Under the pieces are notes generated by a model, which was given only the letters and a program-made list of their open reading frames with translations, did not search any database and had not been told where the DNA came from. Source: a bacterium (GTDB lineage: Bacteria > Vulcanimicrobiota > Xenobia > Xenobiales > JADMJV01). From it: 64,000 bases of DNA. The position numbers were made by a program, and so were the translations under genes. The stretch spans positions 70,774 through 134,773 of the forward strand of contig JAFEBA010000025.1 in assembly GCA_018266105.1 (NCBI GenBank), read 5' to 3'. Shown piece after piece: positions 54,325 through 62,512 of this stretch; the first letter of the stretch is position 1; each line of letters opens with the position of its first letter.

Positions 54325-57300
54325 ATGCACAGCCAGCTTGTGGAGCTTCTGGCCGCCTTTCGCCGCCAACGGAACTTTCGGCCCGAACGGTATCTTGAGG
54401 CGCGGTTGCGCCTGCTCAACGATTATTGTCGTGACTCGGGCATCCAGTCGGCGGTCGTGGGAGTCAGCGGGGGGATCGATTCGGCGGTGGTGCTGGCGTT
54501 GATGGCTCGTGTGCCGGCTCTGCGCCGCGTGGTTCCGGCTCTGATTCCAATGTTTGTGGAAGCGGGAGCTACCAACCAGGACGTGGCCACCGCTCGTGGG
54601 CGGGAAGTAATCGAAGCCTTGGGGCTCAAGGAGGCACTGGTCGATCTCTCGGAGCCTTTGAAAGTCACTAAAGCGGCGGTGGATCGCGGCTACGGTCGGG
54701 TGGGCCAGCCCTGGGCGGCCGGGCAACTGGTGTCCTACCTAAGGACACCGGCGCTCTATTACCTGACGGCCCTGTTGGGCGAAGATGGGCTACCCTGCAT
54801 TCTGTGTGGCACCACCAATCGCGACGAGGGAGCCTACATCGGCTTCTTCGGAAAAGCCTCGGACGGGATGGTGGATCTTCAGCCCATCTCTGATTTGCAC
54901 AAGAGCGAAGTGCGCCAACTGGCACAACTGCTGGGCATTCCCACCAGCATTATGCAGGCCACGCCCACCGGAGATACCTATGATGGTCGGCCGGACGAGC
55001 TCATGATCGGGGCTCCCTATGATTTTTTGGAACTCTACCAGAACTGGTTGTGCGCGGGTCGACCGACTCTGGAGCTGCAACCGGAGGCTCAGGCTCAGTG
55101 GGAGAGCTATGCCAGCTCCTTGGAGGAGTTGCATTCCAAGAACCTGCACAAGTATTTGGTCGGCTCGGTGGCGGTGCACCTGGACGTGCTCCAGCGTCCG
55201 GTTCCGGGGGGGTGGCGCAGCGAGGTTTACGTTCCTTACCCCCCGGCTCTTGACCCGCGCGGTAGCGGTCGGCTGGTGGGCGAGTTCGAACTGCGAGCTC
55301 GGCCGGCTACGCCTACCGCGGTGGAGGCCGTATCTCAGGCGGATTTTGGGGATGGTCTGGTGACCTTCGATGGTTTGCTGACTCCCACCGAGTGTGCTGC
55401 CTTGAGAGAGGAGGTACTGGCTCAAAATCAGGTCGAGGTGGGCCTGCACGGTCGGGTGGACGATACCGGGCAACAAGGTTCAGGCCGCGCTACCGCCTAT
55501 TCACCCGAATGGGCTGAGGCCTTGTGGCAGAGATTGGCGCCTGCCATCCAACAGGTCAGGGTTTTTGACGAGCTGAGTCCCACCGACCACGGCGGGCACC
55601 CGGTTTGGAGGGCAGTGGGAGTTAATCCTGTGCTGCGCTTCATGTGCTATCGTCCGGGCGGACAGTTGGTGCCGCACTACGATGCCGGCTTCGATTACGG
55701 TGACGGGCGGCGCTATACCTTGATGAGCCTGGTGGTTTATCTCAGTTCGGTGCCTGAGGGGGCCGGTGGACGAACCCGTTTCCTCTTCGACCCCCAGCGA
55801 GGTTTGCCGGTAAGCGAGCGCAATCACGAAGACTGGACCCATCCGGCCGGTGAGGTCGTATCGCTGGCGGCTGTGATGCCCCAGGTGGGAAGAGCGGCTC
55901 TGTTTGACCACCGATTGTTGCACGACGGCGAAGCCTGGGAAGGTCCGGGCGAGCGTCTGATCATGCGCACCGACCTGATTTTTGAGCGCTGTGGACTCTT
56001 GCCGGGTAAGCCCATGGCTCCGCCTGAAGCGGGGCCCCGGGGATCAGATCAGCTTCTGGCGGACCCTTTTTATGCACCCTTGCAGCCGTTGCTGGGCCAG
56101 GCCGGGGTGGAAGAAGCCGGTTACTTCGAGGATTCGCGTCGATCACCCGAGCCAGACCCTCGTGAGCAGACGGACTGGCTGTGCACCCCGGTCTTTTGGG
56201 CGCGTGAGCGGCTGAGGCTGGCTGGCTCAAAGCCCCTGGCCGTGCTGGTCACCACCGGAGCGCTCTGCCCGGTCCATCCTGGTCACCTGGCTTTGATGGA
56301 ACACGCTCGCAGGGCTCTGGAATCCAGTGGATATGCGGTCCTGGGTGGTTACCTTTCGCCCTCGCACGATGAATATGTGATGGGCAAGTGTGGTCCAGGC
56401 GTTCCTCCCGCTCAGCACCGGGCCCATCTCTGTCAGCAGGCCGTGAGTGGCAGTGACTGGCTGATGGTGGACGAATGGGAAGCCTTGCACGCGCCCGTGG
56501 CTCTGAATTTCTCCCTGGTGCTGGAGCGACTGCAGAATTACCTCAACCGACACCTGAGGTGCGCCCGCCCGGTGCGCGTCTTTTACGTATTCGGTAGCGA
56601 CAATGCTCGATTCGCACTGAGCTTCCTGAGGCGTGGGCAGGCTGTTTGCGTAGAGCGGCCCGGATATCGCGATCGCCTGGAGCATTACGCCAACCATCCT
56701 TTGATGCGAGGCAACTCCCGAGTTCTTTTTGTGCGCGAAGTGTCTTTGCCGGATGTGGCTTCCACACAGGTTCGCAAGGGTGACTTCGAGCTCTTGGCCC
56801 CCAATGTGCGGGCGCTCTGGGAGGATTGGCACGGTCCCGGCAAGGCCCGGCCTGCCCGGCTCTTTTTGCGCGACGAGGGAGCCTGGTCGGTGCAGCACTG
56901 GGGCCAGCTGGAGCAAGCTTACGCCCGGTTTACCGGTGAAGTTGCCAGGGCGGTGGAGGACAGCTTTCGGCAGGCTCGTCTGCCCGATCCGCCCTCGCCG
57001 TTGCACCTGTCGCTACTCTCGTTGGATCGACAGAGGCGGGAAGCCCTGGACAGATTCGGGGCAGATCATATCTTAAGTCTGGATCCGTGCTTGCCCGGTG
57101 CTGCCAACCTGGGAGTCTCTCGCTGTTTTGAGTTGTGTGCCAATACGCTCCGGCCGGGCCTGGTGGCTCGACCGGGCTGGCCGCCGCTGGAGGAACAGTT
57201 GTCTTCGATTCCGGCCGGAACCTACTCGCTGGTGGACGATGACATCGCCACCGGTCACACCATGGAAGCGGTGCGCGCTCGCCTGCCTGAGCACTGCATG

Positions 57301-57669
57301 GTCGAGCGGCAGGCGGCTTTGTGCCAGCTCCCTTCTTTGGGCGAAGGACTGGTCGACCTGGGGGATGTGCGTGACTTTTTGGTGGGTTCGTGGGAGGGTG
57401 GGCTGGTGGTTTGTCTGCCCGACGGTCAACTGGCCAGGGTTCCCTACCTCCTGCCTTATGTGAATCCGGCCGACCGTCTCAGCCTTCCCCTCTCTCAGAG
57501 CTTCGCTTTTTCCCGCAGAGTCTGGCAGCTGAACGCCGAGTTCTTCGACCTGGGTCAGTTGACCGTGGCAGATGTTCCGCCCGCTTTTGGAAATCTGTGT
57601 CGCTATCTGGGGGTGCCCTCGGAGATGCTGCTGGCCGACTGGTGCCGTTGGCACCTTGAGCGTTTATGA
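54325..57669 (+). CDS. Four-domain fusion: NAD synthetase, 2OG-Fe(II) oxygenase, NMN adenylyltransferase-like, phosphoribosyltransferase-like
   Basis: 1114 residues in one uninterrupted frame. (1) 1-310: NAD synthetase (NadE, ammonia type): GVSGGIDSAVV (46-56) and LCGTTNRDEGAYIGFFGKA (160-178). (2) About 335-560: 2-oxoglutarate/Fe(II) oxygenase of prolyl-hydroxylase type: VPHYDAG with H451/D453, FDHRLLHDGEAW with H533, and R544 or R548 for 2OG. (3) About 637-840: nucleotidyltransferase of NadD type: TTGALCPVHPGH (643-654), VFGSDN and ASTQVRKGD (812-820). (4) About 890-1114: YSLVDDDIATGHT (967-979), the PRPP loop of type I phosphoribosyltransferases. Domain calls are from motifs; joint function is inferred to concern NAD formation, repair or modification. 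No glutaminase domain, so ammonia is the likely nitrogen donor. The stop overlaps the next gene as ATGA. Cytosolic; no membrane segments. Confidence 0.9.
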   Translation: MHSQLVELLAAFRRQRNFRPERYLEARLRLLNDYCRDSGIQSAVVGVSGGIDSAVVLALMARVPALRRVVPALIPMFVEAGATNQDVATARGREVIEALGLKEALVDLSEPLKVTKAAVDRGYGRVGQPWAAGQLVSYLRTPALYYLTALLGEDGLPCILCGTTNRDEGAYIGFFGKASDGMVDLQPISDLHKSEVRQLAQLLGIPTSIMQATPTGDTYDGRPDELMIGAPYDFLELYQNWLCAGRPTLELQPEAQAQWESYASSLEELHSKNLHKYLVGSVAVHLDVLQRPVPGGWRSEVYVPYPPALDPRGSGRLVGEFELRARPATPTAVEAVSQADFGDGLVTFDGLLTPTECAALREEVLAQNQVEVGLHGRVDDTGQQGSGRATAYSPEWAEALWQRLAPAIQQVRVFDELSPTDHGGHPVWRAVGVNPVLRFMCYRPGGQLVPHYDAGFDYGDGRRYTLMSLVVYLSSVPEGAGGRTRFLFDPQRGLPVSERNHEDWTHPAGEVVSLAAVMPQVGRAALFDHRLLHDGEAWEGPGERLIMRTDLIFERCGLLPGKPMAPPEAGPRGSDQLLADPFYAPLQPLLGQAGVEEAGYFEDSRRSPEPDPREQTDWLCTPVFWARERLRLAGSKPLAVLVTTGALCPVHPGHLALMEHARRALESSGYAVLGGYLSPSHDEYVMGKCGPGVPPAQHRAHLCQQAVSGSDWLMVDEWEALHAPVALNFSLVLERLQNYLNRHLRCARPVRVFYVFGSDNARFALSFLRRGQAVCVERPGYRDRLEHYANHPLMRGNSRVLFVREVSLPDVASTQVRKGDFELLAPNVRALWEDWHGPGKARPARLFLRDEGAWSVQHWGQLEQAYARFTGEVARAVEDSFRQARLPDPPSPLHLSLLSLDRQRREALDRFGADHILSLDPCLPGAANLGVSRCFELCANTLRPGLVARPGWPPLEEQLSSIPAGTYSLVDDDIATGHTMEAVRARLPEHCMVERQAALCQLPSLGEGLVDLGDVRDFLVGSWEGGLVVCLPDGQLARVPYLLPYVNPADRLSLPLSQSFAFSRRVWQLNAEFFDLGQLTVADVPPAFGNLCRYLGVPSEMLLADWCRWHLERL

Positions 57670-58085
57670 GAGTGCGGCGACTGGCCTGGCTGCTGGTCTG
57701 CAGTGCTATGGTCTGGTCTCAAGGGATGTTTGACCTTCTGGAAGGAGACTGGGCGGGCCAAAGCCCTGGAGGCAGGCCGATGCGTCTACATACTGGAGGC
57801 AAGCAGCACGAATTCGAACTGTGCTACGACCAGCATTGGATTGTGCGGGGTGAGTATCGAGTGACCGCCACCAAGGGGAAACCGCATGTTTCCTTCAAGC
57901 CCACCAGCATTCTTGAGGATGGCCAAAGCCGGCCATACTTCGAGCTGGAGAACTGGCCGCTGAAGCTAGGGAGCGAGAGTAAGGCGATACTCGACTATGG
58001 CCGGGATCGGCTCAACATGGATGTATTCGGACCTGAAATCGAGTTCTACTGGCGCTGTGAGCTGGAGTCAGTCCAGCCGCGTTAG
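57666..58085 (+). CDS. Small secreted protein, translationally coupled to the NAD fusion gene
   Basis: 139 residues. ATG 57666 overlaps the upstream stop by 4 bp. MRVRRLAWLLVCSAMVWSQG is a basic then hydrophobic Sec signal. The mature protein (FDLLEGDWAGQSPGGRPMR, later WIVRGEYRVTATKGKP) has a lipocalin-like strand pattern, LLEGDWAG being reminiscent of small periplasmic beta-barrels, but I assign no family. No cysteine pair or catalytic motif stands out. Why an exported protein would be coupled to a cytosolic NAD enzyme is not clear. The last 18 bp overlap the convergent HEAT-like gene. Confidence 0.7.
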   Translation: MRVRRLAWLLVCSAMVWSQGMFDLLEGDWAGQSPGGRPMRLHTGGKQHEFELCYDQHWIVRGEYRVTATKGKPHVSFKPTSILEDGQSRPYFELENWPLKLGSESKAILDYGRDRLNMDVFGPEIEFYWRCELESVQPR

Positions 58086-60155
58086 TTTCTTCACTTTCAT
58101 TTGCTGGTCAGGGGTCAGATGGGTCAGCTCCCTGATCAGATTCAAACGCGCCTGCTCCACCATCTCCTCCGGGTCGGGTCGGCCGTTGAGCAACTGGTCG
58201 ATACACCCTTCGGGTAGGGGAGAATTGAGTCGCAGATGGCGGATTGCGTCCAGGCGAACGGCTCGATCGGGATGGCCCAGGCAGTTCAGGGTGAGCTCTA
58301 AGACTCGCGGTCGTTCACGCACCGAATAATGCTCGTGCAGAAATTCCAGCGCGTATAGGGCGGCTCGAAAATCCCCTCTTTGAGCCAGTTGGGCGGCTAC
58401 TTCGAAATGGTCGGGATGGTGGAGTTTGCAGACCGCCTGAGCCACCACCCAGTCGCGACGGCCCCGGGTTTGGGTGGCGCTGGCCATCTCCCAGATTCGC
58501 GACCAGGCTTTGGGATGACTCTTCAGTCGCCGGTCCAGCAGATCCATCGCCGCCTCGGATAGTTCGGGCTGTTCCAGCCAAGTGCCCAGCAGGCTCCAGC
58601 CCTGATCGGGCAAACGCTCCAGCACGTCCTCGAAGCTGCCCCTGGCCTCGGGCGCGGCCGCCGCAAAGACCCTTTGCAGGCGGGCCGTTCGCTCTTCGCC
58701 ATCGGGCGTCAGAGCAGCCATCAGTTCCAAGCTTTCGGCTCGGATCCATTGACCAGCATAGAGAGGTTGGAGTAGCTGATCGGGCAGCTGACCTGATTTA
58801 TGAATCGCGTCCAGCGCGCCTTTTAGTCTGTCGCCGCTGAGTGAGAGCAGACGGTCCCAGGTGAGGCATTCGCCCTGCAGTTGGACCAGCAATCTCTCTC
58901 CACCGGCCAATTTTTCCAGGCGGGCCAACAAGCGTTGTCGCAGGGCTGGCTGGAGGTAAAGCTGCAAGGTGGCGGCGGAGTGCTCGGCCAGAGCGTCCAG
59001 CAATGGGAAGCAAGGGGGCTCCAGTTCCACCATGCGGGCCCAATCTTCGGCCCACCAATCGGCGCTGAGCACCCAGTCGGAAGCTGCGCTTTGCTGCTCG
59101 GGGGTGAGCCGGCCCAGCAATCTCAGGAAGCGGCGCAGGCGTTCGCCCGGGAAGGGGCGGGCAAGCAGTCGGGCCAGAGCCAGCCCGGCCCGCGTCGAGT
59201 CCTCATTGTGCAGAGCTTCTTCCAGGGCGTCCAGGGGCGGTTGGCGGCCCAGCAGCAAATCGCAGTGGTCGCTGGCCAGCTGCACTAACTGTCGCTGCTG
59301 ACTGCGTAAGGCCGCCAGGACTTCCGAGGCGGTGGGCCGCTCACCCAGGCTCAGCAGAGTGCGCCAGGCCTGCAATTTGACTTCATCGTCGGGGTCTGCC
59401 AGGGTTGCTCGCACCAGGCGCACCGCTTGGGGGCGTTCCGGTCCCCAGCCATCCAGAGCCCGCAGGGCGTACATTCGGTCGCCAGGCTCCTGAGAGAAGG
59501 CCAGCTCGGCCAGTCGGCTCAGGCTGGGCTGGTCCAGCCACACGGGCACGCGCCGCCGTTCGATGAGAGCCTGGCTGCCCAGCCCTTCCAGGCGGTAAAG
59601 AACCGCTTCGGCCCATTCGGTGTGCTGATTTTTCAGCCAGGGTTGGCAGCCGCGAGCCTGTGGACCCAGATACCAGAGCGCCTGGCAGTAGTGTTCGCGA
59701 ACCAAAAAGGGAGCGTCTTTGAAGCGATCGCCAATGGGCAAAAGAATATCTCGGCCCAGCTGTCCCAGCGCCCAGGCCAGAGCCTCGCCCAGCTCCACGA
59801 AGGGGCTGGGACGGTTAAGGGCCACGCCCAGGCTTTTGAGAAGAGGCTCGATGGCCTTTTCCCGGTGTCCCTCCACGAGAGACATCAGCCAGGCCAGGCG
59901 TTGGGCCGGATGCAGAGCGCGAGCGCTCTGATGCAAGCAATGTTCCAACGAGTGCGGGCCCGGCTTGCGAGCTTTGCGTCTCTGCATGATCAGCCCCAGT
60001 CGCTGGGGGGAGGCTGATGGAAAGTCCCTTAATTCGACCTCTGATTTTTGCAGTGCAAGTGCCCAGGCCAGCGGCCAAACTGGCAGACCCGTCAGGTCTG
60101 TGACCTGTCCGCGCGTAAGCGCGAATAACCGCGCTGGCCAGCTGATGGAATTCAC
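58068..60155 (-). CDS. Large HEAT-repeat-like helical protein
   Basis: 695 residues rich in Leu, Ala and Arg, with many amphipathic helix pairs spaced about 30-40 residues (for example GDRMYALRALDGWGPERPQA, DDEVKLQAWRTLLSLGERPT and HPDRAVRLDAIRHLRLNSPL). The local pattern DxxVRxxAxxxL recurs, as in HEAT and PBS-lyase-like repeats, which form a curved scaffold for protein contacts. No membrane helix, signal or catalytic motif is visible. Function unknown; partners might be the neighbouring subtilase or products elsewhere. Overlaps the small secreted protein gene tail to tail by 18 bp. Confidence 0.7.
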   Translation of the reverse strand: MNSISWPARLFALTRGQVTDLTGLPVWPLAWALALQKSEVELRDFPSASPQRLGLIMQRRKARKPGPHSLEHCLHQSARALHPAQRLAWLMSLVEGHREKAIEPLLKSLGVALNRPSPFVELGEALAWALGQLGRDILLPIGDRFKDAPFLVREHYCQALWYLGPQARGCQPWLKNQHTEWAEAVLYRLEGLGSQALIERRRVPVWLDQPSLSRLAELAFSQEPGDRMYALRALDGWGPERPQAVRLVRATLADPDDEVKLQAWRTLLSLGERPTASEVLAALRSQQRQLVQLASDHCDLLLGRQPPLDALEEALHNEDSTRAGLALARLLARPFPGERLRRFLRLLGRLTPEQQSAASDWVLSADWWAEDWARMVELEPPCFPLLDALAEHSAATLQLYLQPALRQRLLARLEKLAGGERLLVQLQGECLTWDRLLSLSGDRLKGALDAIHKSGQLPDQLLQPLYAGQWIRAESLELMAALTPDGEERTARLQRVFAAAAPEARGSFEDVLERLPDQGWSLLGTWLEQPELSEAAMDLLDRRLKSHPKAWSRIWEMASATQTRGRRDWVVAQAVCKLHHPDHFEVAAQLAQRGDFRAALYALEFLHEHYSVRERPRVLELTLNCLGHPDRAVRLDAIRHLRLNSPLPEGCIDQLLNGRPDPEEMVEQARLNLIRELTHLTPDQQMKVKKLTRLD

Positions 60156-60202
60156 TTCCTCTCAGCCTTCGAGTCGCGGTCCAGGCCTTCCCGCCTCAGC
60201 GG

Positions 60203-61660
60203 CTAAGCCGCGGGTGGTTGCTGGGCGGGTGGTTGTTGGGCCGGGGGCTGCTGGGCCGGCGGCTGTTCAGCCGGCGGTTGCTGGGCGGGCGGCTGCTGGG
60301 GCGGAGCTTCCGCGTGCACGGTCAGCGCGCCGTAGGCGTTGAGGCGGCGGCCTCCATCGACTACGCCCTGCCAGTTGCTCAGCTTATCCGCGCCGTCGTA
60401 GAGCCGGGCTTTGATTTCGTCGTTGCTGAGTTCGGGATTCATGGACACCACCAGTCCGGCGACCCCGGTGACGTGGGGAGTGGCCATGGAGGTGCCGCTC
60501 TTGGTCCCATACTTTCCGCCCGGCACGGTGGAGTAGATGTCTTTACCAGGTGCGGCGATGTCGACTGATTTGGCACCGTAGCAACTAAAGCTGGCGCGCT
60601 GGTCGTTGCGGTCACTGGCGGCTACGGCCACGTTGTTTTTCAAATCGTAGCTGCTGGGGTAGTGGGGGGACTTGTCGTTGTCGGTGCCGTCGTTGCCAGC
60701 CGCCATGATGTGCAGGGCCGGCGAACTGCTGAAGGCGTCATAGATGGCCTGGCTGGCGGCGCCGCCACCCCAGGAGTTGGAGGTGATGCGGGCGCCCATC
60801 TTGGTGGCATAGTTGATGCCGCGCACGATGGCCGCGGCGTTAGTGGATCCGCTGTTATTGAAGATCTTGATGGGCATGAGGTTGGCTTGCTGATTGACCC
60901 CGACCACCCCCTGGCCATTGTTGCCGACAGCCGCGATAGTTCCCGCGCAGTGGGTTCCATGAGAATGGCCGTCCATCGGGTCTCCCGTATTTTCGAAAGC
61001 GTTGTAGCCGCGGACGTCATCCACCACGCCGTTGCCGTCGTCGTCGATACCGTTGCCAGGAATCTCACCCGGGTTGGTCCAGAGATTTTCTTTCAGGTCG
61101 GGATGGTTGTAGTCCACACCCGTGTCGATCAGGGCGATGATGGGGGCGTCACGGCGACCGGTGTGGATGGCCCAGGCCTCGGGTGCGTTGATGTCGGCGT
61201 TGGGCTTGCCACCGTTCTGGCCGGTGTTGTTCAGTCCCCAGAGTGAGGGCTGCAAATCGTTGGGAATGTTTTGCTGAGCCGGGGCCTGCTCGTCCAGGTA
61301 ATACTTGAAATTCAGCTCGGCGTATTCAACGCGAGCATCCAGGGACATCAGGCGCTGCATGGCCTTGGTGTCCTGGCCTGGAGCCAGGTTCATCAGCAGC
61401 AGTTTGCTTCCGTCGGCGGCCCGCGTCTCACCGGGAGGAGTCAGGTCCTCCTTGACGGTGGTGCCGTAAGTTTCGGTCAAACTTCCCCCCTCAAGACCCA
61501 TTCCGTCGCGCAGACGAACCAGCAATTGCCCCTCTTCAAAGGCTGGCTTTCCGCTCTTCTCAAACCCGTCCGTGGGCGGATTGGCTTCGCTTTTGGTGGC
61601 GGGGGTGCCGCGGGTGGGCACGCTGGCCGCTGTCACACGAGGGTTAAGAGGGTTGATCAC
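60203..61660 (-). CDS. Subtilase (S8) with Ca-loop and PPAQQ-repeat tail, no signal peptide
   Basis: 485 residues. An inhibitor-like region (45-125: LLVRLRDGMG to RVEYAELNFKYYLDEQ) resembles a fervidolysin-type propeptide. The peptidase domain has D179 (ALIDTGVDYNHPDL), the Asp/Asn-rich loop PGNGIDDDGNGVVDD likely binding calcium, H234 (GHSHGTHCAGTIAA), N323 (AAGNDG) and S391 (SGTSMATPHVTG): complete triad. The last 35 residues repeat PPAQQ. There is no Sec signal at the N-terminus (MINPLNPRVTAASVPTRGTP), unlike most secreted subtilases, so export by another route or intracellular use is open. It lies downstream of no obvious partner. Confidence 0.92.
   Translation of the reverse strand: MINPLNPRVTAASVPTRGTPATKSEANPPTDGFEKSGKPAFEEGQLLVRLRDGMGLEGGSLTETYGTTVKEDLTPPGETRAADGSKLLLMNLAPGQDTKAMQRLMSLDARVEYAELNFKYYLDEQAPAQQNIPNDLQPSLWGLNNTGQNGGKPNADINAPEAWAIHTGRRDAPIIALIDTGVDYNHPDLKENLWTNPGEIPGNGIDDDGNGVVDDVRGYNAFENTGDPMDGHSHGTHCAGTIAAVGNNGQGVVGVNQQANLMPIKIFNNSGSTNAAAIVRGINYATKMGARITSNSWGGGAASQAIYDAFSSSPALHIMAAGNDGTDNDKSPHYPSSYDLKNNVAVAASDRNDQRASFSCYGAKSVDIAAPGKDIYSTVPGGKYGTKSGTSMATPHVTGVAGLVVSMNPELSNDEIKARLYDGADKLSNWQGVVDGGRRLNAYGALTVHAEAPPQQPPAQQPPAEQPPAQQPPAQQPPAQQPPAA
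60206..60303 (-). repeat. 15-bp tandem repeats encoding (PPAQQ)n tail
   Basis: Six to seven imperfect 15-bp units encode PPAQQ (once PPAEQ) at the C-terminus of the subtilase. The number of units may vary by slippage. Such tails act as flexible linkers or wall-spanning stems in other proteins. Confidence 0.85.
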
Positions 61661-61733
61661 CGGGGAAAGACCTCCTGAGGGTTTGTCGCTCGTCTAGAAT
61701 ATGAGCCGTACACTCTCAGGTCGTTACAAAATC

Positions 61734-61871
61734 ATGAACAGGTCACGACTCCTGTTTTATCGTGCTGTAGCCGTGAAAGGATTCAAGCAAATGTTGAAAG
61801 TTTTTACAAACTGGTGGACGCTTTTGCGCACACCAACTGAGCCGAAAGTTCAGGAACCGTCGAAGCGTTAA
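61734..61871 (+). CDS. Possible 45-residue small protein
   Basis: ATG 61734 opens a 45-residue frame ending at TAA 61869-61871, overlapping the stop of the convergent reductase by 4 bp. The middle FKQMLKVFTNWWTLLRTP is amphipathic with two Trp and basic ends; the in-frame ATG at 61791 gives 26 residues of the same. It is the only content of the 61661-61867 gap apart from AT-rich upstream sequence. No Shine-Dalgarno is strong, so this may be chance. Confidence 0.3.
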   Translation: MNRSRLLFYRAVAVKGFKQMLKVFTNWWTLLRTPTEPKVQEPSKR

Positions 61872-62428
61872 GCTTTGGTCGTCCCCACGCGAGCGATAAA
61901 GGCCTGAAAAGCGACCATAAATTTAGCCAGGTGCTCGCGGGTGGATTCGTCGGTCAGTTTGCCCTCTCCGTCGAACTTGTTGTGGGCGGCGGGCACCATG
62001 ATCTCTGGTTTATTCATCACCAGCGGATCGAGAAAGACCATCACCTGACGCAGGTGATACTGGGCTCGGGCCGTGCCCAGGTTGCCCATGGAGGCGCCCA
62101 TAATGGCCACCGGTTTGCCCGCAAAAGGTTGCTGGGGCAGGCGTGAGAGCCAGTCGATCGCGTTTTTGAGCACTCCCGGAATGGAGTAGTTGTATTCTGG
62201 GGTGACCAGCAAAATGCCGTCGGCGGCCGAGAGAGCCTGGCCGAGCCGGGTCACCACTTCGGGGAAGCCCTGAGCCTGGACATCTCCATTGTAGAGCGGG
62301 ACATCCGCAATTTCGTGAAGTTCCACGCTCACGCCCTCAGGGGCCTGGCCTGCGGCGGCGTGAAGAAGGGCTCGGTTGAGGGATGCTTGACGTAAACTGC
62401 CCACCAGGGCGGCGATTTTGATGCTCAT
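61868..62428 (-). CDS. NADPH-dependent FMN reductase (flavodoxin-like fold)
   Basis: 186 residues from ATG 62426-62428. AALVGSLRQASLNRALLHAA is the FMN phosphate loop (GSxRxxSxN), LLVTPEYNYSIPGVLKNAID the conserved TPEYN motif, and GASMGNLGTARAQYHLRQV the third. This is the NAD(P)H:FMN/quinone/azo reductase family (ArsH/ChrR/SsuE-like group). The frame extends to 62488 but the family begins at MSIKIAALVG. It diverges from the alpha-2-macroglobulin gene across 84 bp. Confidence 0.92.
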   Translation of the reverse strand: MSIKIAALVGSLRQASLNRALLHAAAGQAPEGVSVELHEIADVPLYNGDVQAQGFPEVVTRLGQALSAADGILLVTPEYNYSIPGVLKNAIDWLSRLPQQPFAGKPVAIMGASMGNLGTARAQYHLRQVMVFLDPLVMNKPEIMVPAAHNKFDGEGKLTDESTREHLAKFMVAFQAFIARVGTTKA

Positions 62429-62512
62429 GCAAGAGCCTACGCTCCCCACAGGGAACAAGCCTGCCCCGCCTGCGACCAGGGCGTGCATATATCAAATCTT
62501 GGGAGCTTATCC

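Noticed and set aside
60206..60303. CRISPR or satellite repeat
   Set aside because: In-frame 15-bp coding repeats of the subtilase tail.
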